Assembly (NCBI GenBank): GCA_945827565.1
Contig: CALZNR010000111.1
Location: forward strand, 1-5,663
DNA: 5,663 bases
From: an uncultured Prevotella sp.
Lineage (GTDB): Bacteria; Bacteroidota; Bacteroidia; Bacteroidales; Bacteroidaceae
Direction: 5' to 3'
The notes beneath the pieces were generated by a model. The model ran no database searches. It had not been told where the DNA came from and saw only the letters and a program-made list of their open reading frames with translations. A program made the position numbers and the translations under genes. Shown one piece after another: positions 1 through 5,663 of this stretch. The stretch's first letter is position 1. Each line of letters begins with the position of its first letter.

Positions 1-1270
1 TGGCAGAGTCTCCCTCGGTGATAAAGATTGAGCTCTCTTCCTTGCGTTCGTTTTTGACATCGCTGAAGTGTATGCGGCAGTCGCGCAGCTTGCGGTTGTG
101 CAGGTTGGCTTTCTTGGCTCTTTCGCGTGCCAGTTTGGTCACGCCTGCCATGGCTTTGCGCTCTTTTTCGCTCTCTTGTATCTTCTGCATCATCACCTCT
201 GCCACGTCGGGGTTTTTATGCAGAAAGTTATCCACCTCACGTTTGATGAAGTCGCCCACATACTTGTTGATGCTCACACCTCCGTTGGGTTCCATGGTCA
301 GCGAGCCCAGTTTTATCTTGGTTTGACTTTCAAACATCGGCTCCTCTACGTTGAGTGCGATGGCGGCCACCAGTCCGTTGCGGATGTCGGTATATTCAAA
401 ATTCTTTTGGAAAAACTCCTTGATGGTTTTGGCGATATGCTCCTTGAAGGCGCTTTGGTGGGTACCTCCCTGTGTGGTATGCTGTCCGTTGACAAAGGAG
501 TGATACTCCTCGCCGTATTGGTTGGCATGGGTAAAGGCTATCTCAATATCTTCCCCTTTGAGGTGGATGATGGGATAGATGCCATCGTTGGTCATGTTAT
601 CGTTGAGCAGGTCTTTGAGACCGTTGCGGCTCACGATGCGCCTTTTGTTATACATGATGGCAAGCCCCGTGTTGAGATAAGTGTAGTTGCGGAGCATGGT
701 GGCAATGATGTCGTTGTGGAAGGAGTAGTTGACAAACAGGCTGTTGTCTGGTTCAAAGAAGATGTAGGTGCCTGTTTCCTCCTCTGTGTTTTCAGTGGTA
801 TCGCTCTTCAGCTCTCCCTTTTCAAACACAGCGCGGCGCACCTTGCCCTCTCGGTAGGAGCGTACCTCGAAATGGCTGCTCAGTGCGTTGACGGCCTTGA
901 TGCCCACACCATTCAGTCCCACACTCTTCTTGAAAGCCTTGGAATCGTATTTTCCGCCAGTGTTGAGCACGCTCACCGCCTCTATCAGTTTGCCTTGCGG
1001 GATGCCGCGGCCATAGTCGCGCACGGTGACGCGCAGTTGTTCATCCACATTCACCTCTATCCTGTTGCCTGCCTGCATCTTGAACTCGTCTATAGAGTTG
1101 TCTATCACCTCTTTGAGCAGCACATAGATGCCATCTTCGGGCAGCGAACCGTCGCCCAGTCGTCCGATATACATACCCGGACGTGTGCGCACATGCTCCA
1201 TATCCGAGAGGTGTCTGATGTTTTCGTCAGTGTAGTTTACGATAGGTTGTAGTGTTTGCTGCTCTTCCAT
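1..1270 (-). CDS. parE: DNA topoisomerase IV subunit B (ParE), N-terminal 423 residues, cut by window edge
   Basis: ATP-hydrolysing subunit of a cytoplasmic type IIA topoisomerase, expected to pair with ParC to decatenate and relax DNA. The visible part holds the GHKL ATPase fold: KEVIDNSIDE at residues 53-62 (E54 the likely catalytic base, N58 the Mg ligand), RDYGRGIP at 84-91 and the ATP lid GLNGVG at 118-123. The transducer domain follows, with GGTH at 268-271 and the QTK loop at 316-318. A Lys/Arg-rich helix (about 362-388) leads into the start of TOPRIM, and the window ends in EGDSA (419-423). Bacteroidetes ParE is, from memory, about 620-660 residues, so roughly a third is missing. The start is firm: an in-frame TGA lies at 1292-1294 with no other ATG between. 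No Shine-Dalgarno is visible. It follows the GNAT gene by 49 bp, with no promoter seen in the gap, so co-transcription is likely. GyrB is the alternative; the LHNRKLRDCR segment in place of the usual LPGKLADC favours ParE. Confidence 0.94.
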   Translation of the reverse strand, partial: MEEQQTLQPIVNYTDENIRHLSDMEHVRTRPGMYIGRLGDGSLPEDGIYVLLKEVIDNSIDEFKMQAGNRIEVNVDEQLRVTVRDYGRGIPQGKLIEAVSVLNTGGKYDSKAFKKSVGLNGVGIKAVNALSSHFEVRSYREGKVRRAVFEKGELKSDTTENTEEETGTYIFFEPDNSLFVNYSFHNDIIATMLRNYTYLNTGLAIMYNKRRIVSRNGLKDLLNDNMTNDGIYPIIHLKGEDIEIAFTHANQYGEEYHSFVNGQHTTQGGTHQSAFKEHIAKTIKEFFQKNFEYTDIRNGLVAAIALNVEEPMFESQTKIKLGSLTMEPNGGVSINKYVGDFIKREVDNFLHKNPDVAEVMMQKIQESEKERKAMAGVTKLARERAKKANLHNRKLRDCRIHFSDVKNERKEESSIFITEGDSA

Positions 1271-1319
1271 ATTTCTGTGGTGGGTGATATTTCAGTGAGG
1301 TTTGGCAGTGGGTGCTGTC

Positions 1320-2471
1320 TCAGTCTATTTTTTTCACGTAGCAGCGGCGGCGTTTGTGGTTGATGGGGTTTAGTGGTCCCCATTGGCTCTGCACGTTGAT
1401 ATTGGTTTCCATCTCCACCTGTGTTTCGCCAAAGGCATATCCGTTTTTCTGGTAGCGTGGTATGAGGTCGGCAAAGAGCAGGGAGTTGGCGCCTTTGGAG
1501 CGGTATTCGGGGAGCACGCCGATGAGAATCAAATCTACCGAGGGTGCCTTGTGGAACACCAGTGCCCTGAGGATGTGCCACCATCCGAAGGGCAGCAGTC
1601 GTCCGTTCTTGCATTTTCTGAAGGCGTAGGACATGGAGGGCACCGATATGCCCACGCCTATAATCTTATGGTCGGGGGTGTTCCAGTCTTCCAGTACGGT
1701 TACCAAACTCAGGTCGAGCACGGGGAAATACATCTTCACATACTGGTCAATCTGCTTGGGAGTCATCTCCGAGTAGCCATAAAGGTCTTTGAAGGTTTCG
1801 TTGATGAGTTGGAAGATGCGCTGTCCATACTGCCGCTGGTACACGTCTTCCTTGGTTATCTTCTTGACTTGCAGATTATAGCGTTCGCTAATCATCTTGG
1901 CTATCTTGGCATATTTCTCGGGCACTTCGTCGGGTACGTACATCTTGTACTCCACGTAGTCGTTGTCTTTTTCCCATCCCTGCAGTTGCTCCATGTGTTT
2001 GGGGTAATAGGGATAGTTGTAGATGGTGAACTGTGTGCCCATGTGTTCAAAGCCGTGGGTGAGCATACCCTCGCGGTCCATATCGGTAAAGCCCAGCGGT
2101 CCCACTATCTCGTTCATGCCGCGCTCTTTGCCCCATTGTTCCACGGTGTGCAGCAGTGCCTGGCTCACCTCTATGTCGTCGATAAAGTCTATCCAGCCAA
2201 AGCGCACACGCTTACGGTTCCATTTGCTGTTGGCTCTGTTGTTGATGATGGCTGCCACGCGTCCCACCACCTTGCCCTCTTTGTATGCCAGGAAGTAGTC
2301 GGCCTCGCAAAACTCAAAGGCGGCGTTCTTGTCCTTGTTCAAGGTAAACACCTCGTCGCGATACAGATTGGGCACTGCGTTCTCACAATTACGATACAGG
2401 TCGTAATAAAACTGTATGAAAGTGTCCAGATCTCTTTTGCTGGCTACCTTTCTTATTTCTATTTTTGACAT
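1320..2471 (-). CDS. Tandem GNAT-fold N-acetyltransferase-like protein, YghO-like
   Basis: A complete 383-residue, probably cytoplasmic protein with no signal peptide or membrane segment. It resembles the YghO-like group, in which two GNAT-type folds are joined; substrate and reaction are unknown. The N-terminal half (about 1-178) has VVGRVAAIINN at 68-78, the strand FGWIDFIDD at 91-99, then GPLGFTDMDREGML at 124-137 and YNYPYYPKHM at 151-160, the conserved Asn-Pro-rich signature of this group. The C-terminal half (about 180-380) carries the better acetyl-CoA loop candidate, GVLPEYRSKGANSLLF at 318-333, though its end differs from the classical R/Q-x-x-G-x-G/A. The protein ends in a basic tail, HKRRRCYVKKID. 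The start at 2471 is the first ATG after an AT-rich leader of about 86 nt and matches where such proteins usually begin. It is first in a probable two-gene unit with parE, behind the promoter box at 2566-2573. Family assignment is from recalled sequence patterns; true acetyltransferase activity is an inference. Confidence 0.87.
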   Translation of the reverse strand: MSKIEIRKVASKRDLDTFIQFYYDLYRNCENAVPNLYRDEVFTLNKDKNAAFEFCEADYFLAYKEGKVVGRVAAIINNRANSKWNRKRVRFGWIDFIDDIEVSQALLHTVEQWGKERGMNEIVGPLGFTDMDREGMLTHGFEHMGTQFTIYNYPYYPKHMEQLQGWEKDNDYVEYKMYVPDEVPEKYAKIAKMISERYNLQVKKITKEDVYQRQYGQRIFQLINETFKDLYGYSEMTPKQIDQYVKMYFPVLDLSLVTVLEDWNTPDHKIIGVGISVPSMSYAFRKCKNGRLLPFGWWHILRALVFHKAPSVDLILIGVLPEYRSKGANSLLFADLIPRYQKNGYAFGETQVEMETNINVQSQWGPLNPINHKRRRCYVKKID

Positions 2472-2565
2472 TTTGTTTCTCTAAATATTTCGCTGGTGGC
2501 GTGTGTATTTGGTGGTGCTGTATATGGCACTAAGGTTAAAATAAAAAGCACACCTAATCAAATCG

Positions 2566-2573
2566 CAAAGTTA
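2566..2573 (-). promoter_or_regulatory. Bacteroidetes-type -7 promoter box (TAnnTTTG) for the GNAT-parE unit
   Basis: Read on the minus strand this is TAACTTTG, a perfect match to the TAnnTTTG -7 element used by the primary sigma factor of Bacteroidetes. It lies in the only sizeable intergenic gap (2472-2621), in an AT-rich stretch and in the right orientation. Transcription would start near 2555-2560 and give a leader of roughly 85-90 nt before the ATG at 2471. No clear -33 TTTG/TTG lies 17-21 bp upstream; that part is only AT-rich (around 2588-2600). A short inverted repeat (AAATC-GATTT, 2590-2603) overlaps the -33 zone. The box match, position and orientation are seen; promoter activity is inferred. 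Confidence 0.55.
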
Positions 2574-2621
2574 TGAATAATAATTAAGAAAATCGAATGA
2601 TTTAGGATTTTTCCGTTCCTT

Positions 2622-4028
2622 TCAACATTCTGTGGGCGGTAAATGTGACTGATAACCATTGCCCAAGCGCTTGCAGAGGAGCACTGCTTTCAACTGGTTG
2701 CACAGGGTGGTGGCAAAGAGGAAGGTGCTGCCACCCTCTTTCAGTTTCAACCGTTTGCGCAGGTCGGCCACCGACAGAGGGAAGTTGCGCACCGTGATGT
2801 TGGCTTGTGTCATGCCCTGCAGCACTTGCCTGAGCTCTTTGCCCATGGTGCATGCCCGTGTGATGGCGAAGTGCCTGCCGGGAAAGGTGGGTTGATAGGT
2901 GCTGCTGACGAAGAGATGACTGTTGGGCGATAGCTGTGACATGGTATATCGCTGCTCCATCAGCTCGAATAGTCCTGCCTTCATCCATGCTGCATCGGGT
3001 TCGTACAGGTACAGGTCTCCTTGCTGCAACTGCGCCATGCTGGGGCATTCAGGAACTGACAGAGAGCCTTGGGCAGAGGCTGTCAGGGAGGTTGCCTCCT
3101 GCTGCGGATGGCTCACAGACAGTTCAAACACCTCTTCCATGGTGCCTGTGCATCTGCCTTGTGCATCTACGTGTTCGCCATGGCACACCACCTTTATGCC
3201 TTCTTGCCCTGCGCCTGCTGTTGGCTGGTTGCTGCGATGCTCCATCACCAGCAGCAGTTCTTTGCACTCGCTGTTGACCGACACGATGTGTACCTGGCTC
3301 ACCCATGGTGCCATGTCTGCCACAGCCTTGCGCCAGTCGAGCATGGGCGACAGCTTCAGCATCACCATCTGTGCCTTTTGCATCAGCAGTGTTTTCAGCT
3401 CTTTCACGTTGGGAGTGCAGTTGTCAATGGCAAAGGTGCGTCCGCCCTGCTGGTCGCGCCGTGCTGGGTCGGCAAAGATCATGGTTGCGGGGGGCATGTT
3501 GTGCAGGTAATCTACTCCGTTGGTGCACACCGCTTGGATGTCTTGGGGCAGCATCACCCGCAGGTTGTGCTCCACAATGGCAGCGAGTGTGCTGTTTTGT
3601 TCCACATAGGTGGCGTGGGCAAACAGCGGAGCCAGCAGGGTGAAATCCACCCCAAAGCCTCCGGTAAGGTCGGTCATGGTGGTTTCTTCGTTGCCCTTGC
3701 TGCCGTTCTCACTGCTGTGTTGTCCGCTGTGGCACGGCAGCCTGTTGTCATTGTGTTGCTCCAACCATTGCTTCACCACCCTTACCTTGTAGCCTGCGGT
3801 GACCTGGCTTGAGCACTGTTCCATCGACAGGTGTATGGGGTAGATAATCTCTGGCTGTGCCGCCCACGAAGGCAGTTTGCTGCATGCCGCCTGCCATCCG
3901 GCTATCTGTTGCAGTGCCATGGGCATATCCACCTCGTTGCAGGTGTTGCTGTATTTCAGAGCCGTTTGTCTCACGTCGTCACGGCGGTGCATCTGGACAA
4001 ACAGTTGTGTGGCTTTGTTGATAATCAT
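2622..4028 (-). CDS. Class I SAM-dependent methyltransferase with THUMP-like C-terminal domain (PG_1098 family)
   Basis: A complete 468-residue cytoplasmic methyltransferase of the PG_1098 type. The THUMP-like end suggests an RNA substrate, but the target is not established as far as I know. Order of parts: an N-terminal helical region (about 1-90) with MALQQIAGWQAA at 37-48, LPSWAA at 52-57 and HLSMEQCSS at 66-74; a Rossmann fold with SAM motif I, DLTGGFGVD, at 120-128, an acidic residue ending strand 2 (E143 in VEQN) and motif IV FADPARRD at 185-192; a ferredoxin-like middle (about 235-305); then the THUMP-like part, LYLYEPDAAWMKAGLFELM at 339-357, NSHLFVSS at 369-376 and FPGRHFAI at 382-389. 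DPAR stands where many N-methyltransferases have DPPY. Two hydrophilic stretches (about 95-117 and 305-335) look like inserts. The first ATG gives the N-terminus expected for the family. It lies 43 bp after the DUF3943 gene with no promoter in between, so probably shares its transcript. Confidence 0.92.
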   Translation of the reverse strand: MIINKATQLFVQMHRRDDVRQTALKYSNTCNEVDMPMALQQIAGWQAACSKLPSWAAQPEIIYPIHLSMEQCSSQVTAGYKVRVVKQWLEQHNDNRLPCHSGQHSSENGSKGNEETTMTDLTGGFGVDFTLLAPLFAHATYVEQNSTLAAIVEHNLRVMLPQDIQAVCTNGVDYLHNMPPATMIFADPARRDQQGGRTFAIDNCTPNVKELKTLLMQKAQMVMLKLSPMLDWRKAVADMAPWVSQVHIVSVNSECKELLLVMEHRSNQPTAGAGQEGIKVVCHGEHVDAQGRCTGTMEEVFELSVSHPQQEATSLTASAQGSLSVPECPSMAQLQQGDLYLYEPDAAWMKAGLFELMEQRYTMSQLSPNSHLFVSSTYQPTFPGRHFAITRACTMGKELRQVLQGMTQANITVRNFPLSVADLRKRLKLKEGGSTFLFATTLCNQLKAVLLCKRLGNGYQSHLPPTEC

Positions 4029-4071
4029 CAGTAGCGAGAGATAGGGTTCTTCTTTCTTTTCTTTCAGCCTT

Positions 4072-5640
4072 TTAGAGTCGCATCATCAGTCCCACCCTTG
4101 CGTCAAAGGTCTTTGCCTTCACGTTGTCGTGGTATTTGTATCGTGTGTCGCGCCAGTAGTATGAGGTAGCCACCTCGGCGCTCCACCTGTTGTTGATGTG
4201 GAATATCATTCTGGGGCTCAGCACCAGCAGTGAGGCATTGCCCTTGTCGCCCTGTGCGTTGAGATAGATGGGGTCGATGGTGGCCAGGTCTTTTCCCTCA
4301 TACCCTTTCCAGGTGTAGATGCGGTAGTAGTCGGCATTGATGATGAGCGAGCCGTAGATGCCAAAGTCGAGCGTGGTGCCCACCTTGGCGCTGAAGCCGC
4401 TGCCCAGGTTATAGTCGCGGTCAATCACGTTATAGTGGTCGCTGAGTGAGCCGCCCAGTAGGATGGCGTTCAGAAAGATGCGCTGCTCAATGCCCATCAG
4501 GTTGCCCATCTGTGGAAAGCGGTAGATGAAGCCCGGACCCAGCGATGCGGCTTCAGAGATGCGGTAGGGCACCAGCGAGGTTCCGTCTTTCACGGGTTGT
4601 GAGTCATAATAGTTGAAGTGCTGGAAGAAGCCAAACATCGCCTTCATGTCACCGTCGGTGTGTATGGGTGTGCCCCAAAGTCTGCCCATCAGGTGCACGC
4701 TGCTTATCAGCGGCTGGTTGCCGCTCAGTCCGAAGGTCACATCGGCTGCAAAATAGTCGTAGGGTTTGTTGTTGTCCACGTCATAGGAGTCGCCGTATGC
4801 CAGGCTCACGTTGATATAGGGAGCATGTTCGCCCCTGAACAGCGCATTGTTGTCGGCGATATATCTGTCGCCCACTGCCAGCACCGCCTTTACAGGCAGT
4901 TTGTTGTAGTCGTGGTACTTGTAGTATTGGTGTCTCACCTTCCATGCGTCGCCGCTGATGATACGGTTGAGGGCTCCGATGGGGCAGATGGCTGCGCCCA
5001 GTGCTTCGCGCCAGAATCGTGCCCATCCGCGCTTGCTGTCGTCATACACCAGTTGGCTCAGTCGGTGGGTCACCTCGCCGATGCACACGCCTCCCATGGT
5101 GGTGGCTATCAGGTCGTTGATGGCAGGTGGCTCTATCTCGCAGATGGTTTCCCACATCAAACTTCCTCCAAAGGCGAAGGGCACTGACTGCCAGAAGTCC
5201 ATGCCGTTGCTGCGGGCAGCGTTGAAGTACAGTCCGCCGTGATAGGGGTGAGCAAAGAGGTTGGTAGAAAACTGGTCGTTGTCCCACACAAATCCCGTCT
5301 TCAGGTTGTGGTGTATGGTGTGCATGTTGATTTGTGCAAAGTCGGCATTGAGCACAAAACGGTCAAAGCTCTGTACAAAGGCGTTGATGCCCACCGTTTC
5401 GCCCACTGCCAGCCATGGTTTCTTTTTGCCATAGCCCGGGCGGTTGTAGGCATAGAGGGTGGTGCTGTCGGTGGTGCAGCACAGGGTGGTGTCAGTGTGC
5501 TGCTCTGCCTTTGTGATGGGGGCTGCGGTCATGGCAGAGTCGCTGGGGGTGGCAGCATCCTCTGCTGTGTGGATGCTGTGTGCGGTGGTGGTGCCCCATA
5601 TCATGGCGCCTACTGCGGCAATGAGAAATCTATTGTTCAT
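4072..5640 (-). CDS. DUF3943 domain-containing outer-membrane beta-barrel-like protein
   Basis: A complete 522-residue exported protein of unknown function. Residues 1-22 look like a Sec signal peptide: a short n-region with Arg4, a hydrophobic core FLIAAVGAMIWG, then TTTAHS, with cleavage likely after A20 or S22. A Ser/Thr/Ala-rich low-complexity stretch (about 23-62) follows. The DUF3943 signature covers about 76-235: FVWDNDQFSTNLFAHPYHGG at 117-136, FNAARSNGMDFWQS at 139-152, EIEPPAINDLIATTMGG at 168-184 and NRIISGDAW at 225-233. The remainder (about 250-522) has alternating polar and aromatic strands rich in Tyr, Phe and Gly, such as ADYYRIYTW at 436-444 and ATSYYWRDTRYKY at 491-503, as expected of an outer-membrane barrel. 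The last residue is Leu, not the usual aromatic. The ATG at 5640 is fixed by the signal peptide. Only 23 bp upstream are visible, with no TAnnTTTG box. Barrel topology is inferred by eye; no function should be assumed. Confidence 0.9.
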   Translation of the reverse strand: MNNRFLIAAVGAMIWGTTTAHSIHTAEDAATPSDSAMTAAPITKAEQHTDTTLCCTTDSTTLYAYNRPGYGKKKPWLAVGETVGINAFVQSFDRFVLNADFAQINMHTIHHNLKTGFVWDNDQFSTNLFAHPYHGGLYFNAARSNGMDFWQSVPFAFGGSLMWETICEIEPPAINDLIATTMGGVCIGEVTHRLSQLVYDDSKRGWARFWREALGAAICPIGALNRIISGDAWKVRHQYYKYHDYNKLPVKAVLAVGDRYIADNNALFRGEHAPYINVSLAYGDSYDVDNNKPYDYFAADVTFGLSGNQPLISSVHLMGRLWGTPIHTDGDMKAMFGFFQHFNYYDSQPVKDGTSLVPYRISEAASLGPGFIYRFPQMGNLMGIEQRIFLNAILLGGSLSDHYNVIDRDYNLGSGFSAKVGTTLDFGIYGSLIINADYYRIYTWKGYEGKDLATIDPIYLNAQGDKGNASLLVLSPRMIFHINNRWSAEVATSYYWRDTRYKYHDNVKAKTFDARVGLMMRL

Positions 5641-5663
5641 GGTGTGCGCCTTATTTAGTGTGA

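Noticed and set aside
68..1252. 394-codon open frame on the plus strand opposite parE
   Set aside because: The minus strand encodes an unmistakable GHKL ATPase with all its motifs. The plus-strand translation has no family resemblance and follows from codon use that avoids stops in the complementary frame.
1271..1319. Separate promoter for parE in the 49-bp gap
   Set aside because: No TAnnTTTG element is present on the minus strand in this gap, so read-through from the GNAT gene is the simpler reading; a promoter inside the GNAT coding region cannot be excluded.
1383..2468. 361-codon open frame on the plus strand opposite the GNAT gene
   Set aside because: It spans nearly the whole opposite gene, is rich in Val, His and Leu as expected of a reverse-complement shadow, and shows no domain pattern or leader.
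2590..2620. Possible rho-independent terminator after the methyltransferase gene
   Set aside because: Two short stems are present (AAATC/GATTT with 5 bp, and AGGA/TCCT with 4 bp), but both are weak, one is AT-only apart from a single G-C pair, and neither is followed by a continuous T run on the minus strand.
3069..3812. 247-codon plus-strand open frame opposite the methyltransferase, rich in Cys and His
   Set aside because: The apparent Cys/His richness comes from reading the complement of Ala, Met and Gln codons. The methyltransferase on the minus strand has clear SAM and THUMP-like motifs here.
5641..5663. Promoter of the DUF3943 gene at the right edge
   Set aside because: Only 23 bp are available. 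TAAATAAG is AT-rich but does not match TAnnTTTG, and it is too close to the ATG to judge.
1..5663. Defence system, mobile element or CRISPR array
   Set aside because: All coding space is taken by four housekeeping-type genes. There are no direct-repeat arrays, transposase or integrase motifs, terminal inverted repeats or tRNA-like attachment sites that I could see.

Overview
The window looks like chromosomal DNA from a member of the Bacteroidales, probably close to Prevotellaceae. Four things point there: a type IIA topoisomerase B subunit with the Bacteroidetes-style linker before its TOPRIM domain, a methyltransferase of the PG_1098 (Porphyromonas gingivalis) type with a THUMP-like C-terminus, a DUF3943 envelope protein, and a TAnnTTTG promoter box with no clear Shine-Dalgarno sequences before the genes. 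The genus is an inference from protein families; no rRNA or other marker is present.

All four genes lie on the minus strand, so transcription runs from high to low coordinates. They form two probable transcription units. The first is the DUF3943 outer-membrane protein gene (5640 to 4072), followed after 43 bp by the SAM-dependent methyltransferase gene (4028 to 2622). After a 150-bp AT-rich gap (2472-2621) with a recognisable promoter comes the second: a tandem-GNAT, YghO-like protein gene (2471 to 1320), followed after 49 bp by parE, DNA topoisomerase IV subunit B (1270 to 1). parE runs off the left edge exactly in the EGDSA motif of the TOPRIM domain. The right edge lies 23 bp upstream of the DUF3943 start, so that gene's promoter is mostly or wholly outside.

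The genes do not form an obvious pathway: one is a core chromosome-segregation enzyme, one a probable RNA methyltransferase, one an acyltransferase-like protein of unknown substrate, and one an envelope protein of unknown function. I saw no insertion sequence, integrase, CRISPR array, tRNA, rRNA, toxin-antitoxin pair or defence gene. Coding density is high and there is no gene-free stretch over 300 bases. The region reads as ordinary core genome. The points worth a second look are small: a low-complexity insert before the SAM-binding motif, non-canonical GNAT loops, the divergent ParE linker, and a barrel protein ending in Leu instead of an aromatic residue.
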